Source of the DNA: Mycolicibacterium sphagni
Lineage (GTDB): Bacteria > Actinomycetota > Actinomycetes > Mycobacteriales > Mycobacteriaceae
Direction: 5' to 3'
Assembly: GCF_002250655.1 (NCBI RefSeq)
Contig: NZ_NOZR01000015.1
Coordinates: forward strand, 1-64,000
Length of the DNA: 64,000 nucleotides
Shown here: in pieces, positions 22,361-31,962 of the stretch
Numbering within the stretch: position 1 is the first letter of the stretch
How the letters are laid out: the number at the start of each line of letters is the position of its first letter
Position numbers and translations under genes: made by a program
The notes under the pieces: model-generated
What the model saw: only the letters and a program-made list of their open reading frames with translations
Databases searched by the model: none
What the model was told of the DNA's origin: nothing

Positions 22361-23269
22361 ATGACTTCACTTACAACGACGTATCTCGCTGCTGGCCATT
22401 GGCAGGAGTTTTGGGCCGGACACATCGGCGACTGGCTGCGCACCAGAGGTCTACACATCGTGCTGGTGATTGCCGCGGCCCTACTGGGCACCCGGCTGAT
22501 TCGCTGGATCGCCGGCAAGATCGCTGTCCGCCTCGACAGCGGTGATGAACTGGTGCGCTCGGAGACCGCCAAGCACCGCGCCGCCGTCGCCTCGGTGATC
22601 TCCTCGGTGGCGATCGCGATTCTCTACGTGCTCGTTTCGGTGGATGTCTTCGACCAGCTGGGCCTGCCCATCGGCTCGCTGGTCGCACCGGCCGCGGTGT
22701 TGGGCGCCGCACTGGGTTTCGGCGCCCAGCGGATCGTGCAGGACCTGCTCAGCGGCTTCTTTATCATCACTGAGAAGCAATATGGCTTCGGCGACTTGGT
22801 GGCATTGACCGTCACCGGATCAGCGGCCGAGGCCCAAGGCACCGTCGAGGATGTCACCCTGCGCGTGACGAAGCTGCGCACCAGTGACGGCGAGGTGTTC
22901 ACCATTCCCAACGGCCAGATCGTCAAGGCGTTGAACCTGTCCAAGGACTGGGCGCGCGCCGTCGTCGACATCCCGGTGCCCACCAGCGCCGACCTCAACA
23001 AGGTCAACGACGTCCTGCACGAGGTCGCAACCGCCGCGACCACCGACGCCCGCTTGGACCAGCTCCTCCTGGACGAGCCCGCGCTGATGGGCGTGGAGAG
23101 CATCAAGCTGGACACGGTCAACCTGCGGATGGTGGCGCGCACTCTGCCGGGCAAGCAGTTCGAGGTCGGCCGAATGCTGAGGGCGATGGTGTTGCGCTCG
23201 CTGCGTCAGGCCGGCATCGCCACACCCGCCAAAGCGACTACCGCGACGCCGGTGGCCGCGACGAGCTAG
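22361..23269 (+). CDS. MscS-family mechanosensitive channel
   Basis: 302 residues with three hydrophobic segments (about 28-50, 68-92, 98-125). The third is the pore helix rich in Gly and Ala (GSLVAPAAVLGAALGFGAQRIVQDLLSGFFI), followed by the beta domain with VEDVTLRVTKLRTSDGEVFTIPNG, the MscS signature. It should open under membrane tension and protect against osmotic downshift. It ends head-to-head with htpX, overlapping by 4 nt. Confidence 0.9.
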   Translation: MTSLTTTYLAAGHWQEFWAGHIGDWLRTRGLHIVLVIAAALLGTRLIRWIAGKIAVRLDSGDELVRSETAKHRAAVASVISSVAIAILYVLVSVDVFDQLGLPIGSLVAPAAVLGAALGFGAQRIVQDLLSGFFIITEKQYGFGDLVALTVTGSAAEAQGTVEDVTLRVTKLRTSDGEVFTIPNGQIVKALNLSKDWARAVVDIPVPTSADLNKVNDVLHEVATAATTDARLDQLLLDEPALMGVESIKLDTVNLRMVARTLPGKQFEVGRMLRAMVLRSLRQAGIATPAKATTATPVAATS

Positions 23270-24132
23270 TACCCGGCCATCTTCTCCAGCCGGGCGATCC
23301 GGTCTTGGATCGGCGGGTGGGTGGAGAACAGCTTGCCGATCTTCTCGTTGGCGCGGAACGGGCTGGCGATCATCAGGTGCGCCTGATCGGCCAGCTGGGG
23401 CTCCGGCGGCAGCGGAGCATTCTCCACCCCGCCACTGATCTTGCGCAGCGCCGACGCCAGCGACAGCGGATCACCGGAGAGCTCAGCCCCTGACTCGTCG
23501 GCCTGATACTCGCGCGAGCGCGACACCGCCAGCCGGATCAACGTCGCGGCGATGGGCCCGAGCAATGAAACCAGGAGCAAGGCAAAGGGATTGGCACCGC
23601 CTTCGCGGTTGCCGCCGCCGAACATCCCGGCGAACATCGCGATGTTGGCCAATGCGGTGATCACCGAGGCCAGCGCGCCGGCCACACACGAGATCAGGAT
23701 GTCGCGGTTGTAGACGTGGGACAGCTCGTGGCCCAGCACCGCGCGCAGTTCACGCTCGCTGAGCAGGTCCAGGATGCCGGTGGTGACACACACCGCGGCG
23801 TTGCGCGGGTTGCGTCCGGTGGCGAAGGCGTTGGGGTTGGCGGTGTCGCTGATGTACAACCGCGGCATCGGCTGGTGCGCGGTGGTGGCCAGCTCCCGCA
23901 CGATCGCGTAAATCTTCGGTGCCTGCACCTCGGTGATGGGCTGGGCATGCATAGCGCGCAGGGCGAGTTTGTCGGAGTTGAAGTACACGTAGACGTTCAT
24001 GCCGATCGCGAAGAGCAGCGCCAGGAACATCACGTTGCGACCGAACAACGACCCGACGAAGACGATCATCGCCGACATTCCGACGAGCAGCATGAACGTC
24101 TTGAAGGTGTTGGCGGTCGGATGCCAAGTCAT
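23266..24132 (-). CDS. htpX: HtpX-family membrane zinc metalloprotease
   Basis: 288 residues. The zinc motif HELSH lies in VLGHELSHVYNRD with the third ligand Glu in YQADESGAELSG. Two N-terminal and two central hydrophobic segments place it in the inner membrane. The C-terminal FSTHPPIQDRIARLE is diagnostic. It degrades misfolded membrane proteins. It is the Rv0563 equivalent and lies 78 bp downstream of grcC1 on the same strand, so co-transcription is likely. Confidence 0.93.
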   Translation of the reverse strand: MTWHPTANTFKTFMLLVGMSAMIVFVGSLFGRNVMFLALLFAIGMNVYVYFNSDKLALRAMHAQPITEVQAPKIYAIVRELATTAHQPMPRLYISDTANPNAFATGRNPRNAAVCVTTGILDLLSERELRAVLGHELSHVYNRDILISCVAGALASVITALANIAMFAGMFGGGNREGGANPFALLLVSLLGPIAATLIRLAVSRSREYQADESGAELSGDPLSLASALRKISGGVENAPLPPEPQLADQAHLMIASPFRANEKIGKLFSTHPPIQDRIARLEKMAGY

Positions 24133-24210
24133 CGAATTCCTCCTACGAGCAAACGCACTCTCACCGGAGATTAACGCCTCGGACCGACGGCTAGGTTCCG
24201 CGAATCGCCG

Positions 24211-25218
24211 TCAGCCGTGCCGGTTGATCGTGTAGTCCATCAGTGAGGCCAGGGCGCGACGGCCCGGCCCATTGGGCAGCCCGGCCAGCTCCTGACCGGC
24301 CTCTTCGGCATAACGCTGCACGGTCGCCTTGGCCTTGGCGATGCCGTCGCCCGATCGCAGCAACGCCAGCGCCTCAGCTAGCGCGTCGTCGTCTTCGATC
24401 GGGCCTTTGACCAGCTCACGCAGCCGGTCGGCGTCCGGTCCAGTCTCCTGCAATGCGTACAGCACCGGCAGGGTGTGAACACCTTCACGCAAATCGGTCC
24501 CCGGCAGCTTGCCCGACTCGTCGGGATCGCTGTCGATGTCGATGATGTCGTCCGAGATCTGGAACGCGGTGCCGACAATGCCCCCGAGCCGGCTCAGCCG
24601 CTCGACCTGATCCTCGGTGGCCCCGGCGAACGTCGCGCCGAATAGGCCCGACGCCGCGATCAGGCAGGCGGTCTTCTCATAGACCACCTTCAGGTAGTGC
24701 TCCACCGGATCCACACCACTGGTGTTGCCCTTGGTCTCGCGCATCTGGCCCGTGACCAGCTGGGCGAACGTCTCGGCGATGATGCGCACCGCATCTGGAC
24801 CCAGCCGGCTGACCAGCCGCGAGGCCGTCGCGAACAGGTAGTCCCCGGCCAGGATCGCGATGTTGTTGCCCCAGCGGGCGTTGGCGCTGGGCGCCCCGCG
24901 GCGCAGCTGCGCCTCGTCCATCACGTCGTCGTGATACAGCGTGGCCAGGTGCACCAGCTCGATCACCGCGCCGGCCACCGTGACCTGCCAGGCGTCGGGT
25001 TCGGGGCCGATCTGCGCCGAGAGCACCGTGAACAGCGGCCGGAATCGCTTGCCGCCGGCTTCGAAGAGATGCACGACCGCTTCGGTCATCAGCTCGTCGC
25101 CGCCGCGCAGTTCGGTGCTCATCAGCTCTTCGATGCGGCCCACCCCGTCGCGGACGCTCTGGGCGAACTCCGGATCCCCGAAGTCCACCCCTGCCACCAC
25201 CGTCGCCGGAGTCCTCAC
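24211..25218 (-). CDS. grcC1: Polyprenyl diphosphate synthase (menaquinone side chain)
   Basis: 335 residues from GTG 25218 (VRTPATVVAGVDF), the start conserved in M. tuberculosis; a longer frame to 25491 overlaps the divergent menJ and is rejected. It carries both Asp-rich prenyl-chain motifs: DDVMD in LYHDDVMDEAQLRRGAPSANA, and DDIID in ISDDIIDIDSDPDESGK. It should extend isoprenyl diphosphate to the long chain attached by MenA. It matches Rv0562. The start is only 21 bp from menJ on the other strand, so the two promoters must overlap. Confidence 0.93.
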   Translation of the reverse strand: MRTPATVVAGVDFGDPEFAQSVRDGVGRIEELMSTELRGGDELMTEAVVHLFEAGGKRFRPLFTVLSAQIGPEPDAWQVTVAGAVIELVHLATLYHDDVMDEAQLRRGAPSANARWGNNIAILAGDYLFATASRLVSRLGPDAVRIIAETFAQLVTGQMRETKGNTSGVDPVEHYLKVVYEKTACLIAASGLFGATFAGATEDQVERLSRLGGIVGTAFQISDDIIDIDSDPDESGKLPGTDLREGVHTLPVLYALQETGPDADRLRELVKGPIEDDDALAEALALLRSGDGIAKAKATVQRYAEEAGQELAGLPNGPGRRALASLMDYTINRHG

Positions 25219-25239
25219 CCTGCCAACATACTGGGGGAC

Positions 25240-26496
25240 ATGGACAGGCATGCGACCGGACGGCGGGCAGGAGCGCAGCGACCGGGGGTCGATGTGGTCG
25301 TCGTCGGGGCCGGACCAGCCGGTTCGGCGGCCGCGGCCTGGGCCGCCCGGCACGGCCACGACGTGCTGGTCGTCGACGCTGCCGAGTTTCCCCGCGACAA
25401 GCCCTGCGGCGACGGGCTGACCCCGCGCGCGGTGCTGGAGTTGCAGCGGCTGGGCCTGGGCGACTGGCTGGACGGCCACATCCGTCATCACGGGCTGCGG
25501 TTGTCCGGGTTCGGCGCTGACGTCGAGGTGCCCTGGCCGGGGCCGTCCTTCCCTTCCGGTGGGTCCGCGGTGCCCCGCACCGAGCTCGACGACCGGATCC
25601 GCAAGGTGGCCGAGGACGCCGGGGCGTCGATGCTGCTGGGCATGAAAGCCGTTGACGCGTCCGTCGATTCGCGTGGGCAGGTGGACGCGGTGGTGCTGGC
25701 CGACGGGTCCAGGGTGTCGTGCCGGTGGGTCATCGTGGCCGACGGAGCCCGGTCGCCGTTCGGTCGCGTGTTAGGCCGGCAGTGGCATCAGGAGACGGTG
25801 TACGGGGTGGCCGTGCGGGGCTATCTGGCCTCGCCGCGGTCTTCAGAGCCGTGGATCTCCTCAGATCTGGAATTGCGCTCCGTCGACGGGCAGGTGTTGC
25901 CCGGCTACGGCTGGATCTTCCCGCTGGGCAACGGCGAGGTGAACATTGGCGTCGGCGCGCTGGCCACCGCCAAACGGCCCGCCGACGTGGCGCTGCGGCC
26001 GCTGATCAAGCACTACACCGACCTCAAGCGCACGTCGTGGGGGTTCGAGGGCGCTCCGCGTGCAGTGTCCTCGGCGTTGTTGCCGATGGGCGGAGCCGTG
26101 TCGGGAGTGGCCGGCCCGAACTGGGTGCTCATCGGCGACGCGGCGGCGTGCGTCAACCCGCTCAACGGCGAGGGCATCGACTACGGACTGGAGACCGGGC
26201 GGCTGGCCGCCGAGATGCTGGGCAGCGGCGACCTGTCCCTGGCCTGGCCTTCGATGCTCCAGGCGCACTACGGGCGTGGTTTCTCGGTGGCCCGCCGGTT
26301 GGGGCTGTTGCTGACGCTGCCGCGGTTCCTGCCGCTGACCGGCCCGATCGCGATGCGCTCTACGGCCTTGATGGGGGTTGCCGTGCGGGTGATGGGAAAC
26401 CTGGTGACCGACGACGACGCCGACCTGGTAGCCAGGGCATGGCGGGTAGCGGGGCTGGGTTCGCGAATGTTGGACCGCCGCAAGCCTTTCAGCTGA
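25240..26496 (+). CDS. menJ: Menaquinone isoprenyl reductase (geranylgeranyl-reductase family)
   Basis: 418 residues from ATG 25240. FAD-binding GAGPAGSAAAAWAARHG near residue 22, the PCGDGLTPRAV motif and GDAAACVNPLNGEGIDYGLETG are typical of geranylgeranyl reductases. The M. tuberculosis equivalent Rv0561c (MenJ) saturates one isoprene unit of menaquinone-9 and needs FAD. Divergent from grcC1, it places chain synthesis and chain saturation side by side. The C-terminal LGLLLTLPRFLPLTGPIAM is hydrophobic and may contact the membrane. Confidence 0.9.
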   Translation: MDRHATGRRAGAQRPGVDVVVVGAGPAGSAAAAWAARHGHDVLVVDAAEFPRDKPCGDGLTPRAVLELQRLGLGDWLDGHIRHHGLRLSGFGADVEVPWPGPSFPSGGSAVPRTELDDRIRKVAEDAGASMLLGMKAVDASVDSRGQVDAVVLADGSRVSCRWVIVADGARSPFGRVLGRQWHQETVYGVAVRGYLASPRSSEPWISSDLELRSVDGQVLPGYGWIFPLGNGEVNIGVGALATAKRPADVALRPLIKHYTDLKRTSWGFEGAPRAVSSALLPMGGAVSGVAGPNWVLIGDAAACVNPLNGEGIDYGLETGRLAAEMLGSGDLSLAWPSMLQAHYGRGFSVARRLGLLLTLPRFLPLTGPIAMRSTALMGVAVRVMGNLVTDDDADLVARAWRVAGLGSRMLDRRKPFS

Positions 26497-26591
26497 CCCG
26501 TCCCGGCCGGGGGCTTGGCCGCCAAATTCCGAAATGACAAATTTGACAAAACTTCTTCAAATCGGCTCGTTGCTGACTTAAGCTCCGCCGC

Positions 26592-28157
26592 ATGACTGAT
26601 TACGACGCGATCATCGTGGGGGCTGGACACAATGGGCTCACCGCAGCGGTGGTGCTGCAGCGTGCGGGACTGCGCACGCTGTGCCTGGAGGCCAACACCT
26701 ACAGCGGCGGCATGTCGGCGACGGTCGAGCTGATCGACGGGTTCAAGTACGAGATCGCGGGATCCGTGCGCTTCCCGACCGCGCAGAAGATCAACAGCGA
26801 GCTGGGCCTGGACACCCTGCCGACCATCGAGTCGGAGATCATGTCGGTCAACCTCGGGGAAAACGGCGAGGAAGCGATGATCTTCCACAGCGACCCGATG
26901 GCGATGATGACCCATCTCAATGAGAAGCACGGCATAGAAGCCGTGATGGCGATGGCCAATCTGTATGCCTGGAGTACCGGCCCCGGCAAGGCGCTCGGCC
27001 GCTTCGACGCCCTGGCACTCCCGAAGACCATCGACGAGATGTATGCCTGTGCCGCAGACGAAAACGAACGCAGGGCGATACACGAGATGCTGTTCGGCTC
27101 GGCGATGGACGTCGTCGACCGGTTCCTGCCCGACAAGGACAAGCATGCGGTAATCCGCGGCATGCTGGCGTTCCTGGCGGTGAACTCCACCTACCGCGGC
27201 CCCTACACCCCCGGCAGCGCAACGTGTTTGGCGTTCGCGATGGCCATGCCCCCCGAGGGCGGCCAGATGACCACCAAACTCAAGGGCGGAATCGGCGTGC
27301 TCGCCGAGCATCTGCGCGATCTGTTCGTCGATGCCGCCGGCGAAATGCGTTACCGCGCGAAGGTCGAACAGATCCTGGTCGAAGACGCCCACGTCATCGG
27401 GGTTCGGCTCAAGGACGGCGAAGTGATCACCGCGCCGATCGTGGTGTCCAACCTCGCGCCCGAGACCACCCTGCTGGATCTCGTTGGCGTCGATCATCTT
27501 CCGTCGTCACTGGTGACCCGTCTCGGCGGTCGCGACCACCGGGCGTCGTTCATGCAGATCCACTTCGCCCTGGACGGGCTGCCCGAGTACGCCGCCCCCT
27601 ACGACTACCTCAACGAGCCGGGCATGCAGATGTCGGTGGGCATGTTCGGTTCACCCGAAGAGCAGCAGCGCCAATGGGAGAAGTGCCGTCGCGGTGAAGT
27701 TCCGGACAACCCCGCGCTGTCGATCCAGATGCCGACAGTCGGCGATCCCGAGATGGCTCCCGAAGGTAAGCACGCCGCCAGTGTGTACGCCTACGCGTTC
27801 CCCGTCGAGGCGCCCCGCGAGCAGCACGGCCAGTTGAAAACTGAGATGGCTCAACGGGTTGTCGACAAAATCACCCGGTATGCCCCGAACTTCAAAGACA
27901 TCCTGATCCGCGACATCACCTTCGCGCCGTACCACATGAACACCATGTTCGCCGCACCCAACGGCGACTTCTGCCACGGCCTGCTGCAGCCTGAGCTGAT
28001 GGGCGTGAACCGGCCGGGGCCCAAGGGATTCATCGACGAGCCAATCCCCATCGAGGGCCTCTACCTCGGCGGCGCGGGCTGCCACGGCGGCCCCGGCATC
28101 ACATTCGTTCCGGGCTACAACGCCGGTTATCAAGTACTGGCCGACGCGGGGCGCTGA
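26592..28157 (+). CDS. Phytoene dehydrogenase-like FAD oxidoreductase
   Basis: 521 residues from ATG 26592. The N-terminal Rossmann motif is IIVGAGHNGLTAAVVLQRAG followed by LEANTYSGG. The C-terminal FAD motif is GLYLGGAGCHGGPGITFVPGYNAG. The family (CrtI-like) removes or adds hydrogen at isoprenoid double bonds, but many members have other substrates. It stands between menJ and menG, where M. tuberculosis has Rv0560c/Rv0559c. A role in quinone-tail or other isoprenoid chemistry is possible but unproven. Confidence 0.85.
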   Translation: MTDYDAIIVGAGHNGLTAAVVLQRAGLRTLCLEANTYSGGMSATVELIDGFKYEIAGSVRFPTAQKINSELGLDTLPTIESEIMSVNLGENGEEAMIFHSDPMAMMTHLNEKHGIEAVMAMANLYAWSTGPGKALGRFDALALPKTIDEMYACAADENERRAIHEMLFGSAMDVVDRFLPDKDKHAVIRGMLAFLAVNSTYRGPYTPGSATCLAFAMAMPPEGGQMTTKLKGGIGVLAEHLRDLFVDAAGEMRYRAKVEQILVEDAHVIGVRLKDGEVITAPIVVSNLAPETTLLDLVGVDHLPSSLVTRLGGRDHRASFMQIHFALDGLPEYAAPYDYLNEPGMQMSVGMFGSPEEQQRQWEKCRRGEVPDNPALSIQMPTVGDPEMAPEGKHAASVYAYAFPVEAPREQHGQLKTEMAQRVVDKITRYAPNFKDILIRDITFAPYHMNTMFAAPNGDFCHGLLQPELMGVNRPGPKGFIDEPIPIEGLYLGGAGCHGGPGITFVPGYNAGYQVLADAGR

Positions 28158-28203
28158 TGCCGGCGCGGTTTCGTGCACAGAGCGCACGTTGCCGCGCGGA
28201 AAT

Positions 28204-28890
28204 CTACGGCTTGACCGCGGAGTGCAGCGCGACAATCCCGCCAGTGAGGTTGCGCCAGCGCACCTGCGACCAGCCGGCGTCCCGGATCTGCCGGGCCAGC
28301 GTCGGTTGGTCGGGCCACGCCCGGATGGACTCGGCCAGATAGACGTAGGCCTCCGGATTGCTCGACACCGCGCGAGCCACCCGCGGCAGCATCTGCATTA
28401 GGTACTCCTTGTAGACGGTCGAGAACACCGGCACTACCGGCGTGGAGAACTCGCACACCACCAGCCGACCGCCGGGGCGGGTTACCCGCGCCATCTCGCG
28501 CAGGCCCTCGGGGTGGTCGACGACATTTCGCAGACCGAAGCTGATTGTCACTGCGTCGAAAACGTCGTCACCGAAAGGCAGCTTGGTGGCGTCGGCGGCC
28601 ACCTTCGACACCGGCCGCGCGGCACCGGCCCGCAGCATGCCGACCGAGAAGTCCGCGGCCACACACCACGCGCCGGACTTGGCCAGCTCGACTGTCGATA
28701 CCGCCGTGCCCGCCGCCAGATCCAGCACCCGGTCGCCGGGGCCGATGCCCAGCGCCGCGCGCATCGCCCGCCGCCACGAGCGGTCCTGGCCGAGCGAGAG
28801 CACCGTATTGGTGATGTCATAGCGGCGCGCCACGGCGTCGAACATCGACGCCACATCACGGGGATCCTTGTCCAGCGTCGCGCGGCTCAC
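28204..28890 (-). CDS. menG: Demethylmenaquinone methyltransferase
   Basis: 228 residues, GTG start (MSRATLDKDPRDVASMFDAVA). Motifs are the UbiE/MenG signature YDITNTVLSLGQDRSWR, the AdoMet loop VLDLAAGTAVS, ITISFGLRNV-type motif III (AVTISFGLRNVVDHPEGLREM) and the C-terminal NLTGGIVALHSAVKP. It performs the last step of menaquinone synthesis, methylating the naphthoquinone ring. It matches Rv0558. Convergent with the phytoene dehydrogenase-like gene and divergent from the next SDR. Confidence 0.94.
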   Translation of the reverse strand: MSRATLDKDPRDVASMFDAVARRYDITNTVLSLGQDRSWRRAMRAALGIGPGDRVLDLAAGTAVSTVELAKSGAWCVAADFSVGMLRAGAARPVSKVAADATKLPFGDDVFDAVTISFGLRNVVDHPEGLREMARVTRPGGRLVVCEFSTPVVPVFSTVYKEYLMQMLPRVARAVSSNPEAYVYLAESIRAWPDQPTLARQIRDAGWSQVRWRNLTGGIVALHSAVKP

Positions 28891-28946
28891 GGTGCCGACG
28901 CTACCCGAGCGGGAATCATGGGCCCGCTCACGCGTTGCACACAGCC

Positions 28947-29771
28947 ATGAGCGAAAAAGTTTGGTTCATCACCGGCACGTCGCGAGGCTTCGGCCGGGAG
29001 TGGGCGATCGGCGCCCTGGACCGCGGCGACAAGGTCGCCGCCACCGCACGGGACACCGGCACGCTGGCCGACCTGGTTGACACCTACGGCGACGCGATCC
29101 TGCCGATCCAGCTCGACGTCACCGACCGCGAGGCCGACTTCGCCGCCGTCAAGCAGGCCCATGACCACTTCGGCCGCCTCGACATCGTCGTCAACAACGC
29201 CGGCTACGGCCACTTCGGCTTCATCGAGGAGCTCAGCGAGGAAGACGCGCGCGACCAGATCGAAACGAACGTATTCGGGGCGCTGTGGATCACTCAGGCC
29301 GCGCTGCCATATCTGCGGGCTCAGGGCAGCGGCCACATCATCCAGGTGTCCTCGATCGGCGGCATCACCGCGTTCCCGCTTGTCGGCATCTACCACGCCT
29401 CGAAGTGGGCGCTCGAAGGTTTCTCCCAGGCGCTGGCGCAGGAGGTCGCACCGTTCGGCATTCACGTCACGCTGATCGAGCCGGGCGGCTTCGACACCGA
29501 CTGGTCGGGCCCATCATCGAAGCGATCGGTCGAGCTACCCGACTACGCGGATTTGCACAAGCAGGTCGATGAGTTGCGCGCCAAGCGGTGGGCCAAACCC
29601 GGCGACCCCAAGGCGTCGGCGGCGGCGATTCTCAAGATCGTGGATGCGCCGACACCGCCCCTGCGGGCATTCTTCGGGGAGTCGCCACTGGCCACAGCAA
29701 AGGCCGACTACGAAGGTCGACTCGCCAACTGGGAGCAGTGGCAGCCGCTCGCCGTCGAGGCGCAGGGCTAG
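28947..29771 (+). CDS. Short-chain dehydrogenase/reductase
   Basis: 274 residues from ATG 28947 (MSEKVWFITGTSRGFG). The cofactor motif is TGTSRGFG, NNAG is present, and the catalytic Ser-Tyr-Lys appear as VSSIGG and YHASK. The C-terminal part (PGGFDTDWSG, then DAPTPPLRAFFGESPL) resembles the classical SDR group often annotated as oxidoreductases of unknown substrate. It is NADP(H)-type by the basic residue after the Gly motif. It stands alone between menG and a small minus-strand gene. Confidence 0.88.
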   Translation: MSEKVWFITGTSRGFGREWAIGALDRGDKVAATARDTGTLADLVDTYGDAILPIQLDVTDREADFAAVKQAHDHFGRLDIVVNNAGYGHFGFIEELSEEDARDQIETNVFGALWITQAALPYLRAQGSGHIIQVSSIGGITAFPLVGIYHASKWALEGFSQALAQEVAPFGIHVTLIEPGGFDTDWSGPSSKRSVELPDYADLHKQVDELRAKRWAKPGDPKASAAAILKIVDAPTPPLRAFFGESPLATAKADYEGRLANWEQWQPLAVEAQG

Positions 29772-29936
29772 TTATATTGCGCGGGCGTCAACTCGCGATA
29801 ATTGACGTGCGCGACTAGCCATCCGTTCGCTGAGGTGAATGAGCCGATCCTCGTGCCCAGCCGGCATGGTGTAAGCCAACTTACGGAGTTCGAGGGCAAA
29901 TTCACTGAGATCTTGGCGATGCAAGGCGTCGTTCAT
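29772..29936 (-). CDS. Small hypothetical protein, 54 residues
   Basis: The start is taken at ATG 29936, preceded by GGGGGA; the frame extends to 29972 (66 residues). The protein is a single helical region (SEFALELRKLAYTM, LIHLSERMASRARQLS) without signal peptide or motif. It ends directly behind the stop of the SDR gene. It could be real, as the ribosome site and start are sensible, but short length makes this uncertain. Confidence 0.4.
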   Translation of the reverse strand: MNDALHRQDLSEFALELRKLAYTMPAGHEDRLIHLSERMASRARQLSRVDARAI

Positions 29937-30070
29937 TAGACGTCCCCCGTCGAGGAGAGGTGGTGTTGTCATTTGCGATTAGCGTTCCCCCGCTTGGCTT
30001 TCAGTCTGCTCCAGACCACCCGGTATGAAAAGGTTTCTCAGGAACAATTAAGGCTATGGTTCGGTGTCGC

Positions 30071-31210
30071 TCAGGCCGCGTGGGTACGACGCCGGCGGCG
30101 TCCCTCGATCCGCACCGCCTCGTAGTGACCAATTAGCTGGTCGCAGATCGCCGGCCACGTCCGGCCAAGCACACTGCGACGGGCGGCCAGCGAATAGCGG
30201 GACCGTTCATCGAGTAAATGGTCCACTGACTGCGGCAGCCGAGTCTCGAATTCGTCGACCGCCAGCAAAAGACCCGTGCGGTACGGCGCCACCAGATCGC
30301 GCGGGCCACCCGCATTGGGCGCGACGACCGGCAGACCCGAGGCCATTGCCTCCTGCACGGCCTGGCAGAAAGTCTCGTGCTCACCCGGGTGGACGAAGAC
30401 ATCCATGCTGGCGTAGGCCGCAGCCAGCTGTCCCCCGTACAGCGCGCCGGTGAACACCGCCGACGGCAGCAGTGTTCGCAGCTTCTCGCGGTCGACACCG
30501 TCACCGACGATGACCAGCTGCAGGTCGTCGCGCCGGGCCAGCACCGCCAGCCGTTCGACGTGCTTCTCCGGCGCGAGCCGCCCCACGAAGCCCACGATCG
30601 GCTTGCCGTCCGGTGACCATTGCGCGCGCAGCTCGCTGTCGCGCGCCGACGGCGCGAAGCCGGTGACGTCGACTCCGCGGGCCCATTGATGAACCCTCGG
30701 AATACCATGTGCGGCAAGGTCTTCCATCGCAGCCGTGGACGGGGCCAGGGTGCGGTCGACTCGGGAGTGAAGGTGCCGGTTCCATGCCCACGCCGCCCGC
30801 GCTGCCGCACCGATGCCGTAGCTTTGCGCGAACCCGGCGATATCGGTCTGGTACACGGCCACGGTCGGCACACCGAGGTACCGCGCGGCCTGCAGGCCGC
30901 CGTATCCCAGCAGCGCCGGGGACGCCAGATGCACGACATGGGGGTCGAACCCGCGTAGCACCCGCACCATGCGCGGCCGTGGCACGCCCAGCGGCAACGA
31001 CGTCACCTTCGGGAACATCTTCGACGGGACCCTGTGCACCCGGATTCCGTCATGGACACGCTCGGCCGCCGGCTCACCACGCGGGGTGTCCGGGGCGATT
31101 ACGAGCGCTTCGTGCCCCGTGCGACGGAGATGCTCCAACACCCGCAGCACCGAATTGGTGACTCCGTTGACGTTGGGCAGGAAAGACTCGGCGACAATCG
31201 CAACGCGCAC
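30071..31210 (-). CDS. mgtA: GDP-mannose-dependent alpha-mannosyltransferase MgtA
   Basis: 379 residues. A GT-B glycosyltransferase of family GT4: N-terminal FLPNVNGVTNSVLRVLEHL, and C-terminal GFVGRLAPEKHVERL with the EX7E motif as HETFCQAVQEAMASGLPVVAP. In M. tuberculosis (Rv0557) it mannosylates a glucuronic acid diacylglycerol to make a lipomannan-like glycolipid anchor. The C-terminus is basic (RRRRRT). It is upstream of the men genes on the same strand but separated from them by the DsbA-like gene. Confidence 0.88.
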   Translation of the reverse strand: MRVAIVAESFLPNVNGVTNSVLRVLEHLRRTGHEALVIAPDTPRGEPAAERVHDGIRVHRVPSKMFPKVTSLPLGVPRPRMVRVLRGFDPHVVHLASPALLGYGGLQAARYLGVPTVAVYQTDIAGFAQSYGIGAAARAAWAWNRHLHSRVDRTLAPSTAAMEDLAAHGIPRVHQWARGVDVTGFAPSARDSELRAQWSPDGKPIVGFVGRLAPEKHVERLAVLARRDDLQLVIVGDGVDREKLRTLLPSAVFTGALYGGQLAAAYASMDVFVHPGEHETFCQAVQEAMASGLPVVAPNAGGPRDLVAPYRTGLLLAVDEFETRLPQSVDHLLDERSRYSLAARRSVLGRTWPAICDQLIGHYEAVRIEGRRRRRTHAA

Positions 31211-31299
31211 ACGACAAGGGTGGCATCAGCGCCTTTAGGCAAGGTTGCGCTCAGACATACACGACACGAAAAACTGGTGGAACCGGGTACCGTTCGAGC

Positions 31300-31962
31300 A
31301 TGCGGTACTGGTCTGTGCTCGTCGTGGCGCTGGTCATGTTAGTTGGCGGTTGCAGTAAGGAAATCACCGGCGCGGCACAGATGGATCCGCACGGGCCGAC
31401 GACCGCGATCAGTAAGGACGGCTTCGGCATTGTGGTCGGAGACCCCAACGCGCGCGTCCACATCGAGCTCTACACCGAACCGCAATGCAATCACTGTGCC
31501 GATCTGCAGAAGGATTTCGGTGATCAGCTGTCGAGCTACATGAAGCTCGGTCAGCTCGTCGTCACCTATCGGCCGTTGACGTTCCTGGACGACCAGCCCG
31601 GCGGCTATTCCGACCGCGTGGCCAACGCATTGTTCCTGGCGGCCGGACCAGACACCTTAGCCAAAGCGTTTCAGGCGTTCGTCCAAGATCTTTGGGGCCA
31701 TCAGAGCCCAGGCAGCAAGGGCCCCACCGACACACAGATCGCCGACATGGCCCGCGAAAGCGGTGTGCCGCCAGCGGCGGTCGACGCCATGCGGGCGGCC
31801 AAATCGGCGCTGGATCTGCAAGAGATGGAAGACACCAACTTCGAATATCTCTACGAGATCGACCCGATGAACACCGGTACCCCGACGGTGTTCGACCTCA
31901 CCACGAACAAGACGGTCGATATCTACGACAACAACTGGCTGTCCAAGCTGATGTCCAGCTGA
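31300..31962 (+). CDS. DsbA/thioredoxin-fold lipoprotein
   Basis: 220 residues. A signal peptide with a good lipobox (VGGC, Cys18) predicts membrane anchoring. The thioredoxin-type active site is QCNHC in ELYTEPQCNHCADLQ, and the cis-Pro loop is TGTPTVFDL. It probably oxidises or isomerises disulphides of exported proteins. The last 40 bp overlap the 3' end of the convergent membrane-protein gene. Confidence 0.85.
   Translation: MRYWSVLVVALVMLVGGCSKEITGAAQMDPHGPTTAISKDGFGIVVGDPNARVHIELYTEPQCNHCADLQKDFGDQLSSYMKLGQLVVTYRPLTFLDDQPGGYSDRVANALFLAAGPDTLAKAFQAFVQDLWGHQSPGSKGPTDTQIADMARESGVPPAAVDAMRAAKSALDLQEMEDTNFEYLYEIDPMNTGTPTVFDLTTNKTVDIYDNNWLSKLMSS

Noticed and set aside
24211..25491. Longer grcC1 frame starting at 25491
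   Set aside because: It would cover the start of the divergent menJ gene, and the conserved start is GTG 25218.
26535..26550. Tandem TGACAAA repeat and TTGACA before the phytoene dehydrogenase-like gene
   Set aside because: No acceptable -10 at proper spacing; the repeat is short and in AT-rich sequence.
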